This document shows, piece after piece, positions 13,141-27,851 of a DNA stretch of 64,000 nucleotides; positions within the stretch are counted from its first letter, which is position 1, and every line of letters starts with the position of its first letter. Origin of the DNA: Parasteatoda lunata. Taxonomy: Eukaryota; Arthropoda; Arachnida; Araneae; Theridiidae. The stretch is from positions 111,318,828-111,382,827 of the forward strand of contig OX421974.1 in NCBI GenBank assembly GCA_949128135.1. The letters run 5' to 3'. The notes beneath the pieces were generated by a model, which had not been told where the DNA came from, did no database searches, and saw only the letters and a program-made list of their open reading frames with translations. Both the position numbers and the translations under genes were made by a program.

Positions 13141-13320
13141 TTTAGCCAGTTTTTATTTTACATTTTTCGCCTAATAAGTTCTATTTTCATTTAAATTTGT
13201 CTGGTGCTTTTTGTACTGAAATGATTTGCTTCTGCTATATTAATACGATATTAGAAAACATTCTTTTTTTTCGGATATAATCTCGTTAGCTGATGACGAG
13301 ATTACATCTTTTCCTTTATT
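13140..13320. repeat. Diverged foldback-arm relic flanking copy A
   Basis: The segment resembles the arm at 17255-17350 (both share a TATATT.ATAC.ATATTA core, then a GGATATA/GGGTATA phrase, GCTGATGA and a TTGTATC/TTACATC ending). Its left part resembles the outer arm at 27740-27823. It lies directly before the TA array and copy A. Confidence 0.45.
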
Positions 13321-13360
13321 GTTTCCCAATTTTTTAAATATATATATATATTTAAAAAAT

Positions 13361-14990
<1,630 letters not shown>

Positions 14991-16050
14991 ATTAGTTTTT
15001 AATTTTTGACTGATCTAGCTATTTTCCTTATTTTTAGTCTGAAGCGCAAGTTTGGTTAATTTGCTAGTTACTTTTTGTTTGTTTACATTTATATCTTTCT
15101 TTCTTTTTGGCCATAATTTTTTTTTTCAAAAATTTCAGTTCGGATATTTTTTAAAGTCATTTTTCTGCAAAGATCTTAATTGGTAATTTAATTTGTCACA
15201 ATCGGGTGTTAGTAAATTCTAATATTTTCATTTCTATTTTAAACGTATTTTTAAGTGTATTCGGTTACTATTACTTTTCAATTTGTGTTTGATCTTTTTC
15301 CTATCTTCATGTTGAAATAAAAGCTCAGAAATTAAGAAATGATTTGATTACGAAAATTACTGAGCTAGAATTGAGCTATGAACTAATTAACAGCGTTACA
15401 CTCGAGCATTAATGTCTGGTTGTTCTTCAATTCTAATAATAAGTATTTTATTCATTTTCCAAATTATTTGTATTAGTTTTAACATTTCTTGGTTTAATTT
15501 CTAATTTCTACCACACCGCAATCGCATTCGTATTTTAAAAATTAATTTCAATAATTATTGAAGTTACATTTAGAAGAGAAAATTTTGTAAATGGTATTTT
15601 CATCTTAATCCTAAACACTATAGTAAAACAAAATTATAAATTCTACTAATCAATAACTCATGGAAAATGTAACACATAAAATAATAAATATGAAAATAAT
15701 TTCTTCAACTATTTTTTATGCCAATAAAAACAATCGATTCACTAAAAATAAAAATTTCTCAAGAAAAAAAAAATTCAACAGTAAATACGATCAATGTATA
15801 AAAAAAAATTATTTCAATTGAAATAATTACATCAAGAATACAAAAATTTTAAAATCATAATCTATTACTTTTGTTTATTTACATGAGTGCTTTCTTTTAA
15901 GTCAATAAAAATTAAAGAAATAAATGTTTTTTGAGTTTAAACACAAAAAATTGTTTAAAAAAATACCACGAAGGATACGAAGTTCGAATTAATCCAAGAA
16001 CACATTTTGAAAACCACAACATCAGATGAAAGTTGATAAATAATTTAGTT
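14991..16050. other. AT-rich stretch, nothing recognised
   Basis: No open frame of note and no boundary signal. It separates copy A from the block matching the middle of copy D. Confidence 0.4.
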
Positions 16051-16054
16051 TCTT

Positions 16055-16640
16055 CCTTAAGAGGAATCATATTTCACCTTTTATAGACGGGGTGAGAACA
16101 ATTAATTGAAGATAAAATTCAGAGCAGCAAGCATAACTAAGCTTTCCGCAAGTCACTTGTAAAAGGAAAGGGATGGAATTTCAAATCGAAAACTTTTTAA
16201 CGTTTATCAGTTCTTCCTTTCTTTTTAGTCCAAGGGAGGGGGGAGGTGAAAGATATTGAAGCTCAGCTCTTTAGTAGTATTCTTCGCCTTCAGAACGTAG
16301 ATATAACATGCAGCATACACAAACGAGAAATCGTCGATCGCTAAATTCCACTGGGCGTAGGTATCATTTATAATAAACAAAAAGTTTGATGATTGAAGAG
16401 TTTTTTTTTTTTTAAAGATATTGGATGAATTATGAATTGCCATGAGTTGCAGAAGAATTTGGATGATAAATTTCCAACTCAATGAAATATTCCAATGATG
16501 ATTTGAATGAAATATTCCACATTTTTGATGTACCCTCTTCAATTGATTTAATTTCAAAGTTTCATATAATTATTTTAATGATATATTACATATCTTTGAT
16601 GTAACGTACCCCCTTCCCGACCGTTTAAACCTGTCAACTT
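16055..16640. repeat. Block B': segment of the AACGTCG family with an inverted terminus
   Basis: 16205-16400 is roughly 90% identical by eye to 28705-28885 in copy D. The block ends at 16606-16635 with a partial reverse complement of the family's own first 55 bases (GTACCCCCTTCCC...AACCTGTC). It directly abuts copy B at 16643 in head-to-head arrangement. This suggests that the family has inverted termini. Confidence 0.55.
16225..16400 (-). pseudogene. Conserved peptide-like segment inside the AACGTCG family
   Basis: The minus strand reads NDTYAQWNLAIDDF, then VYAACYIYVLKAKNTTKELS, then FNIFHLP before a stop. In copy D (28710-28890) the same peptide can be followed as NDTYAQWNL, then after one indel VYAACYVYVLKAMNTTRELS and FNIFHPP, with mostly conservative changes. 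I do not recognise a family. The hydrophobic stretch (VYAACYIYVL) could be part of a membrane segment. It may be a transposon-encoded or captured coding fragment. Confidence 0.35.
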
Positions 16641-16642
16641 AC

Positions 16643-17020
16643 AACGTCGTTGTCGAGTGGAAGGATGAAAACAGGTCTTAGGCAGGGAAGGAGGGTACAA
16701 AATTTATTTATTAAATATTAGACAGAGATTAGCTATAAAAGTGAACACGAAAAGTTGTGCTTCTCAATTATATGTTAAGGAAAATCTTGCAAAGTAAATC
16801 CGTAAAATGCTTCAATTTAGGGAAAGTGGGAAATCTTAGTAATTGTAATTGGTTTATAAAATCGGTCGAACGATTCCCACAGAGTGCGAATGGAAAAATA
16901 TCCTGATTTTAATTAATGCATAGTTGAGCCAAAACTAGATTTAAGAACAGGATGTGAGTTTAAACGTGTGAGAAAGCGTTTCGATTAGAATAATAAAATA
17001 AAAGAAAAGGGTTTAGAAAT
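16643..17020. repeat. AACGTCG repeat family, copy B
   Basis: It starts AACGTCGTTGTCGAGTGG and is collinear with copy A to about 17010 (TTTCGATTAGAATAATAAAA shared). It is followed by a short TA tract (17021-17038), a GA tract (17040-17057) and then a foldback arm, the same order as copy C plus 26705-27060. Confidence 0.75.
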
Positions 17021-17084
17021 ATATATATATATATATAGAAAGAGAGAGAGAGAGAGCAACACCAAATCAAAACGAACAGGAAAA

Positions 17085-17480
17085 AATGATGAAAATTAAG
17101 AAAATCAATTAGTTTTATTTACTGCTCATAAGCTGGAACTATATAGAACTCATAAAAAAAAGCTCAAAATGTAGGGTAAACATGGAAATAATTGCGGAAT
17201 AATGAAAAAAAGAAGAAATAAATTATTTAAAAAAACTCAAGTGCTCCTCACACTTTTGCTTTGATATATTTTGTTTTGGCTATATTGATACAATATTAAG
17301 CACTTTTTTGCGGGTATAGTCGTGTGAGCTGATGAAAAGATTGTATCTTTTTTCCCCCGGATTTGCATAGACTTTATTTTCATTACTCTGAAATTTTTCC
17401 ATGTTTTCTTTACATTGTGAACTTTTTTATGAGTTCTATATACTTGCAACTTATGCGCAGTAAATAAAACTTATAGATTT
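17085..17480. repeat. Foldback (inverted repeat) segment, arms about 130 bp
   Basis: The left arm contains TTTTATTTACTGCTCATAAG and TATAGAACTCATAAAAAA (17112-17160). The right arm is its reverse complement (TTTTTTATGAGTTCTATATA...TTATGCGCAGTAAATAAAAC at about 17422-17470). The centre carries the TATATTTTGTTTTGGCTATA block. Left arm and centre recur at 26705-27060, with the centre inverted relative to this copy. Confidence 0.65.
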
Positions 17481-19075
17481 TTCTTAACTTCATTCGTTTT
17501 TCTCTTTTTTCTTTTTTCCCTTTTCGTATTTTACTGTGTGACTTTTATTTTTAAAAAAAGCAATTTAATATCTCGATATATGTCCATAGAAGTTATGTAG
17601 GAAATTGACAAACCGAAAATTATGTAGAATAGAAGAATTAAAATTTTTTAAATTATAGTTCTTAATTATCCCACATGTATTGAAATATATAATATCTAAA
17701 ATCAAATTTAATCATGTAAATAGTTTAAAGCCATGTTTACATTTATCATGATAAAAATACTAAATTTTATCACGTATTATAAAACCATATTTTATAGTTA
17801 GTTTTACGTGCTACTTATACCAAACCATAGCACTTCCAAAATTTAATAGGAGATTATTTAACTAAAGTGCGTAAAACTAATACCGAATAATATTTTACGA
17901 TTTTGTACTCTTTACTTTAATTTCATGTGTTGATTTGACATAACTTTAATGACACTTATTAACTATAAATAATACTTAATAATCGTAAATCGATTAATAA
18001 GCTTAGATACCGTTTGAAGTACGTTTTATGCTGCATTGTCATAGAATTATTTTGCATTAAAAAACATTGATTTCAGTTTGAAACCTTTAATTTGGAATAA
18101 TAACGAAAATCAAAAACTTTATAAAAACAAAATGATGATAAATAAACATTACCAATAAAAACATTACAAATAAATAAGTGGACTTAATCCCTGTTTGCTG
18201 ACGTCCTAACCTCAAAGATTGATATGCAATCTTATATGCAAGTAAAAACTATTTGAAATGTATTCCAGTTTAACACCTTAAGTAAAGAAAATAAGGCATA
18301 ATAATTTTTTATTAGCAAATCAGAAATGTTCTAAGCGATCATTAACTTGTCTGGAAACTTGATTTTTCAATCATGGCAACATTCAGCTTACTTCCCGGAA
18401 GAATATTAATTTATTGATATGAACTCTTCCCTGTTAACTTTTCAATTCTTCCCAACTTATAAAAACATTTTCCCGACTTAAATTTATTTAATATTCTTGT
18501 CCATGCCAGAAAAAAATTTTCATCTTCAAATTCGTAAGCATGTACTTTTACGCTTTAATGCTTATGAGAGCTAATACGCTTGATACTTTAATTGTTAGTT
18601 GCCAACGCATAAAAGAAAAGAAATTGAGACTTTCATTGTCATAGTATTATATATATATATAAAATCCCACTTTTAGTAAAGAAAAGATTGAAACACCGAA
18701 CTAAACAAAAGCTGAGAGTACTGCTTTCTCGCCTAGGAAATAATCTTTTAAAAAGAAGTTTTTAAAACGAATTGTTGAAGTAATTGACTGCTATTCATAC
18801 AGGAAGGATATCTTCTTAGATAATCTGGCAGTGTTAAACTCTATAATGAGTACAAAAAAAATAAATTCTTTAAATGAGAAAATGCTTTTGAAAAAATTAT
18901 CGATTACAGTGTACTAGATTTTCAAACAAAATTTCTGGAAAGAGTTATTCCTTCGATATGATTTTTTGATACAGAAATTTATAATTTTAACTCTGTACAC
19001 TATTAAAATGTAAAGGCTAAGCTTTCAAATTCTATAGAATACTGAATATTTTGTGAATACTGTAATTTTGGTACT
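17481..19075. other. AT-rich stretch, nothing recognised
   Basis: Only a short TA tract near 18647-18661 is notable. GCTTGATACTTTAATT near 18588 and GCTTGATATTTCGATT near 20640, each after a TTTACGCTT(C/T)A phrase about 50 bases earlier, suggest a small dispersed repeat. Confidence 0.35.
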
Positions 19076-20525
19076 CACGCAGAGAAAAAATTATGGTTTA
19101 AACCATACTTTTCTGATAGTTTTAACTATCAGAAATGGTAAAATAACCAAAATATATAAAATAAATGGTAAAAATACGGTAAATTTTATCGAAGTTCTTT
19201 GGTTAAGAATTTTGGCAAAATAGCAAATAAAACATGGTTTCATATTCATGTAGTTTGCTAGAAAATTTGATAATTTTAGCGAAAAGATCAGTATTTTTAA
19301 CAGTACTAGTAGAATTTGTAAATAAATCAAATTTGATACGTTTGATAATCTATACTTTATTTAGTAAGCGTTTGCTAACTTTGCTTTTAGTCTGTAAGTT
19401 TTTTTTTCTTTCTTAACTAAAATCTGACATCAACTAACCTTTAAAACTGTAAATAAAAAAATGCCTGAACAAGACTGAATAAGTCAATAAATTAACTGTT
19501 ACGTATCCAAGCATCCTAAGATTGTGGACTGCATATGCATGTGTAACTATAAACAAATAAATAAATAATTAAAACAATAATGATTAACTTTTTATTTGTT
19601 CGCGTAACAGAGGCACAGCTGATCGAACAGTTGTGCCTTTCTGTTAAAAACATTCTGTTCAAAGGTACTAAGGATTCAAATACCACCATAACAATAAATG
19701 TGAAATTAAAAAATTAAGTAGATTGGTTTTGCAGGCTTAATACAAAGAATGGTTAGTCTATCATCAAACTGCAGATCAAATAACACAGAGCTGACAAAGA
19801 AAGCTCTAAGATATTTAACCAGCTAACTTTACATTTCAGAGCGTTTAAAGGAAGGAGTTCACAAAATCCCAAATATTATTTTGACTTGCACTAAATTCCA
19901 GGAGTCATATAGTATCAGTGCTCCACAAAACTCTCTGGAGTGTGTATGCAGTGGGATACCGCAACCGTGTGTTTATTCAAGCAGGCTTTCTCAAAATAGT
20001 GCTATTTGTTTTTTAAATTGGAAAAGCTTTTTAACCCATCCTTTGCATTAAATAAGTAACCTTCATATGTCTGTGAATACGTGAATAAATCCCACTATCC
20101 TTATAAAGTTGCATCAAAAAGATACCATAGCTTTATTTATCCGAATTTAGATACTTCAAAACACTTGAAAATAGGGTTGGGGACTATTTTCTCTCTGTTA
20201 AAACTGATGAATAAATGGATGATAATGGATAATAGTTCTAAGGAGCATTTTGATAGTTTTATCACGATTCTTTATTAAATGAAATAAAAACAACATTTTT
20301 GGTACAATTTTCGTTTCAATTTTGCATTTTTACAAAATATGTGGTTGTAAGAACTATGATTTTGTAGACAGGAATTTCCGGTAAACCGTTATCATAAAAA
20401 CTATAAAATTATTAAATAATTGGTTCAAATTCCATATATTTGGGTTTTATTAATAAGATTTTCTTTTACCAGAAATACCATAACAATACAATACGGTAAT
20501 TTTACCACAAATTTTTCTCTCCGTG
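19076..20525. mobile_element. Candidate nonautonomous DNA element with palindromic ends
   Basis: The outer 22 bases are inverted repeats matching at 19 of 22 positions: CACGCAGAGAAAAAATTATGGT at 19076-19097, and CACGGAGAGAAAAATTTGTGGT read in reverse from 20525. Next to the left end are a perfect 14-bp palindrome (ATGGTTTAAACCAT, 19093-19106) and a hairpin with 11-bp arms (19111-19134). An internal hairpin lies at 19604-19645. No transposase is recognisable and no target duplication is evident. Related ends seem to lie at 46930-46992 and 60377-60425. Confidence 0.5.
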
Positions 20526-23337
20526 TTAATGTCCTATATATATTTATATTAGGAAAATCTTTTTAATAAGTTATAAAAAAAAGTTTAAAAATTCGGAAAC
20601 ATATGTGTTTACGCTTCAGTGCTTATTAGAGCCCACACGCTTGATATTTCGATTCTTCCTTTATTAACGTGAAAAAGATTCTTGCGAAATTTATACATAG
20701 TTTTACATCAAATTGTAATTAATGATATTCCATTCATAATTAGTATTGATCGAGAAAGCAAGCCGGAATAACTTATTGTAAAAGTGCTTAGAGAAATTAA
20801 AGGGAAAAAATCATTGCAAATCCAAAAACAATCAACTACAAAAAAATAATTACTTAATAAATAACTTACTTTAATAACTTAAAATCCTTATCCTATCATT
20901 TTAGTCACTTAAATAATCACTTTAAACCTGCAATTCTCAAATAAAGTAATAAGTCGACAATAACTTGAAGGAAATCATGACAAAATTTAGTAAATTTATT
21001 ACACAATTTTTTGAGAAAGAGTAAAGTTTAAAAATTGATCCATTAATGTCATCCCTAAAATTTTTCTCGTTTGACCATGAAATTATTTCGAAAAATCTAA
21101 AATATTACAAAAATATTATAAATAGGTAACAAAAAAAAAAAAAATTCCAATTTAAATAGAGTCATTACATTAAACAACTATTGCAGCTACAGAGCTAGTT
21201 ATAGTTTAAAGGGGGAAAAAATAATTATGTTTTATACATACGGAACATTTCACAATCACGACCGTTACTGTGCATTCTTAGAGGCCTTGTCAAAAAAATT
21301 TGAGTTAAAAATGTGTATATTAAGGATTGTAAATTAGCATATTAACAGGTTAAAAAGAAAAATTGAATTAAAAACTAAAGAATTATTAAAAACACCAAAA
21401 CCAAGAAAAAAAATAGATAGTTAAAAGAGAAAAATTATTTAGTTTCCTTCCCATCATGCTTCTCTTAATAATGATTTTATTTTAAGAAGTTTTTGTCTCT
21501 TAAATATAAATTGTGCTATTTTTTTCTAATCTTGCTGTGAGAAAGGAATCTTAAATTATTTATATACGACATCTCAATTATTAGAATGCTTTCTTTAATT
21601 TGAAAAAAAATTACAATGATTTCTGATGGTGTGCTAATCAAAATAATGTTTTTAAAGATTACAGATGAAAGTAATGTGTTTATTTTTCCAGGTTTGTAAA
21701 TAATAAAATATTATTCCCCCTATGCATTTCAATTTTAAAAATTTAATAATTTAAAAATAAACATTTTCTGTACGTAAATAAATTTAATTTCATAACACCG
21801 GAAAAGCATTATAGCATCATTTTCTCACTTCGAGAAGGATGATTCATTTTTATATTTAGAATGAATTTTGTGAAAATATTGTCCAAGTGTCCGAAAAATG
21901 ATTCACGATCATCAAAGAACGGAAAAAGACTGAATACTAATGTTCAGGTAATCTAAGTTTGTCAACTAATGGAGCTGCTGGACAAGAAAAACTATGAAAC
22001 ATGGTTTCCAAAGTTTAATCACTATTTGCTGCAACAGCGTGGGTAATTTTTCAAATAAAACTGACAGACAACCGTAGAAATGTTTCAATTAAAAGGGTTT
22101 AACATGCAGACAAAAACATTGTTTTAAGGCTGTTTTCCGAAGGCTCCGTCGCAGTATGAAACGATGCGTTTTTGCGAATAACATGCTATTTTTATGACTG
22201 ATGTGAGTTTGCAACTGTTACTTATGACTGCTAGGTCAAGTTAAGCCTATCTGAAGCCAGCGCTGTCTACGCTTACTTTGAAAATGGTGTGAACCCTTTT
22301 ATTACGGATAAAAGCCACAGTTTTAAGAAAATGAAAAGCGTTTGTGGTCTAATTTTTTAATATCTAAAAGCTTACTCCAATGTTGCATTTCCTTGGCTCA
22401 TGAAAATTTGTAAAAACTGAGAATACGCGGCAGTGATTTAAATAATTTTCATCGAGGGGGGAAAACGTCGCAATATTGATGATTTTTAAAAAAAGTTTAA
22501 TTACTTTTTAGTTATTTGTCTGTTTTAAGGCTCAGATAATTCTTTACGGCAAAATTATATATATATTAAAATCATCACATTGCTTCAAGTATAAGGTACT
22601 TAATGGCTTTTTTATTTTCCTTGGCCACAGAGCTTCGAGAAACAGTGTTAATGTTTCATTGGTCGCATAAACATTAGGCAGCATTTCAATCTGCGTAATG
22701 TTTATTCATTATCCATTTTACATTAATTAACTTCGGTTAATTTTGGAACACGCTGTATAATAGAAAGTATAAATCTCGCGAAAATGTAAAGTCATTTATT
22801 ACAGAGTGTAATTTTTATAATAACAATAATGGTAAAAGTAAAAAATAAAAGCATTGGAAATAAGAATACCTTTCCTGCTAATAATGAAAATATTTATATA
22901 TTTTTTCTTATAATTCATTTACAAAAATTTTCTTATAATTCCTCTTCCTCTCAAGCAACTCTCAAGTACAACTATAAACACATGGAAGCTTCATTCAGTA
23001 CATTTTGGAAACAACATTCATAATATTATTTGTAAACAAAGAATTACATCACATGTTAAAAAAATAAAATAACAATACCATTATATTTTAAAAAGAACTT
23101 TTGAAAACATTATTGAAAAATTAAATGTTTATTTGTCATTCGAGAAATATTGAGTAGAGTTCGCTTTTAACTAATCTTTCAAAGCATTTTCAATATTATA
23201 CTAAACTAGGATAAGCAGTTAATCTAGTTAACGAATTCATTTTGGTAGAAACTGTTTTGAAAAAAAACCATTCTTAAGCTGCACATAATAAATTCATTTC
23301 ATATCTATTTGCCTTATATTATATGAACTAATATCTA
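20526..23337. other. AT-rich stretch with one possible element end
   Basis: 22620-22760, read on the minus strand, starts TTATACAGCGTGTTCCAAAA. This is the style of a DNA-element terminus, but no partner was found. 22130-22330 is slightly GC-richer without a recognisable product. The rest is featureless. Confidence 0.35.
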
Positions 23338-23887
23338 CAGTCTCTGGCCAAATTATTAGACGCACTATTAGATTCTATGGAAAATCCTAATCATCAGATG
23401 ATGCTATTCAGCTTTATTGTTTTCACGTGACTGAAACCAGTTTGCACTTGTTTATATTTGCGTATCCATTGGTTAACATTGTAATGCAATACGTTAAAAA
23501 TAAATACAAATAGGAAATATATAATAATCTCCCAAATAAAAACGCATTACACGTATGTTTAAATATAAAAGTATTGCATGTAAACTTGTGCAAAACATGT
23601 AATTATTAAAATACTACAGTTCGTCTAATAATTTGGTCTAGTTATTATAATATACTAATGCAATACCTGATATAATAAATATTCTATATTTATATAATAT
23701 ATCGTCTAATTTATTCAATCGCCGAATTTATATTATATATCGTCTAATTTAACCAATTGATACACAAACGTAAACAAGTGCAAACCGGTTTCCGTCACGT
23801 AAAAACAATAAAGCTGTATAGTATCGCCTGATAATTAAGATTTTGCATAGAATCTTATAGTGCGTCTAATAATTAAGTCACGGACTG
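23338..23887. mobile_element. MITE with about 135-bp terminal inverted repeats
   Basis: The first and last ~135 bases are inverted copies. Left: CAGTCTCTGGCCAAATTATT, then AGACGCACTATTAGATTCTA, onward to TTGCACTTGTTTATATTTGC. Right, reversed: the same order with scattered changes. The start CAGTC and the 'AATTATTAGACGCAC' style suit a Tc1/mariner-type parent. There is no coding capacity. A third copy of the terminus (TCGTCTAATAATTTGGTCT, about 23619) lies inside, so a shorter element may be nested or the ends rearranged. Confidence 0.75.
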
Positions 23888-23899
23888 AAGTTGACTATG

Positions 23900-24645
23900 T
23901 TAATTATATCTGTTTATTTTTGCATAAAAAAAGAATCCAAAAGAGTAAATATAATTTATTTACGCATTATATATGCATACAAAAGTAAGACATTTTTGCG
24001 AATTATTCCAAGAGTGAAACTAATGCATTTTACTAAAGTGGATATAAAATGCAGTTAACTTTAAATACATCTACAAAATGTAATTTAACAAATAATTAAA
24101 AAAGAGTAAATTTATTTTATTCACGTATTTAATTTAAAAGAAATCATTCATTTTTTTTTTCGGAGGAAAAAGTTTCGCAAGAATTGTTCTTGAACTCAAA
24201 ATGATAAAATTACTTTGGAGAGAATTTTTAGAAGGATTCAATAAACTTTGAATTGGCAATTTTACGCTTAAATTGATGAACATCGAGTTGATATCTATTT
24301 CATTTTATTATCAATGCCTCTACAAATTTATATTACTTAAAAAATTCAAAAGAGTAAGTGTGTTTAATTCACTAAATCTTTATATGTTTTAAAAAAATTT
24401 TAAAAATGTTTTCAGAATATTTAATTTAAATTAATGAATCTACAAACTTACGTTACTTAAAAAACCCAAAAGAATTAATTTATTAATATTTTAAATAATA
24501 TACATCTATTAATTAAAATTCAATTTATTTTAATAAATTAAATGCATCTGCAAAATTACACTGAATAATGAAAAATCTGAAAAAGTGAATTTAAATTTTA
24601 ATAAATATATATGTTTAATATAAATAATATGTTTAATTAATAAAC
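23900..24645. repeat. Degenerate tandem array, unit about 108-125 bp
   Basis: TCTACAAA-type anchors fall at 24070, 24319, 24439 and 24547 (steps 249, 120, 108). CAAAAGAGTAA-type anchors fall about 28-33 bases after each, plus one at 23938. Divergence is high. This looks like an old satellite. Confidence 0.5.
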
Positions 24646-24655
24646 ATATATGTTC

Positions 24656-24656
<1 letters not shown>

Positions 24657-24687
<31 letters not shown>
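24657..24687. repeat. TA microsatellite directly before copy C
   Basis: About 31 bases of pure TA end exactly where the AACGTCG repeat begins. Confidence 0.9.
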
Positions 24688-24689
<2 letters not shown>

Positions 24690-25092
24690 CGTCGTTGCCG
24701 AGTGGAAGGATTAAAACAGGTCATAGGCAGGGTAGGGGGGTACAAAATTTATTTATTAATTATTAGTCAGAGCAGTCATGAGAGGGTGTACGAAAAGTTG
24801 CGCTCCTTGGTTATATGTTAGGGAAAATCTTGCAAAGTAAATCCGTAAAATGTTTCAATTTAGGGAAGGAGGGAAATCTTAGAAATTACTATTGGTTAAT
24901 TAAATAGATCACGCTATTCCCACGAAGCTTAAAGGGAGTAATGTCTTTATTTAAATTTATGCATAGTTGGGTCAAAAATAGATTTAGAAACAAGATGTGG
25001 CTTTTTAAAAGTATGATAAAGTGTTACGATTTGAAATTAATTAGTAATAAATTAGGAGTTGTTTTTAACGAAGAAACTAACATAATATATAT
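24688..25092. repeat. AACGTCG repeat family, copy C, cut by a Tc1 insertion
   Basis: It is collinear with copies A, B and D for about 390 bp, then runs into ATATATATA and the Tc1 inverted repeat at 25094. The continuation expected from copy B (foldback arm) resumes beyond the Tc1 and a TA array at 26705. Confidence 0.7.
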
Positions 25093-25093
25093 A

Positions 25094-27060
<1,967 letters not shown>

Positions 27061-27082
27061 AAATTTTACAAAAAAATTACAA

Positions 27083-27822
27083 CAAATAAAATACAACACA
27101 ATAAGTAAAAATATCACGTAAAAACAGAAAATAAAATATAAAGAAAAAAATATTTAAAAAACCAGAATAAGACATGAAATGAAATCAAAAAAGCGAGCAG
27201 CGAATTCAAATGAACTTATGTGTCTAGGAACATATATTTAAATACAACTTTTAATGAAATGAATAGAATTAAAAGAATATGTAGTAATATTTATTTATCC
27301 AAAAAACAAATAGATAAACTTTTTCAAAATTTGAAGAAAAAAAAAACAATGATTACCCAACTAAAGTAATGAAATTCTATATAAAATCATTGAGTTAATC
27401 GTATATTATTGTAGATATATTTACTAAAAGTTTTCTTTATTAATTTAAATAATTTTTCCATGTGCAAATCCATTTTGGGCAAATCCGTGGCCTAGATTAT
27501 TTACTAAAATATTTCCTTGTTAATTTATATAATTTTTCCATGTGCAAATCCATTTCGGCCAAATCCGTGGCTAAAATATTTTACTAAAAAGTTTCTTTGT
27601 TCATTTTATAATTTTCCTTGTGCAAATCTGGCAATTTCAATCTGGCAATCTTGTTACGAAAATATTTTAAGTCATTTTTGAAAAATTTCCCGTTTATGTA
27701 AGTTCATTTGAATTCGCTGCTCGCTTTTTTGATTTCATTTCATATTTTATTCAGCTTTTTCTTTATATTTTATTTTCTGTTTTTATGTGATATTTTTACT
27801 TATTGTGTTCTATTTTATTTGT
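27083..27822. repeat. Long inverted repeat (arms about 140 bp) around an 80-bp tandem repeat
   Basis: Left arm 27083-27225 and right arm 27695-27822 are reverse complements over most of their length. Shared phrases are AATAAGTAAAAATATCACGT, AGAAAATAAAATATAAAG, AAATCAAAAAAGCGAGCAGC and GAATTCAAATGAACTTATG. The spacer includes the tandem repeat at 27421-27640. There is no coding capacity. It resembles a foldback element or a MITE with very long ends. Confidence 0.7.
27421..27640. repeat. Tandem repeat, exact 80-bp period, about 2.75 copies
   Basis: TTACTAAAA occurs at 27421, 27501 and 27581. Each unit also carries TTTTTCCATGTGCAAATCC and AAATCCGTGGC; the third is shortened. Confidence 0.85.
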
Positions 27823-27851
27823 ATATATATATATTTTATATATATATATAT

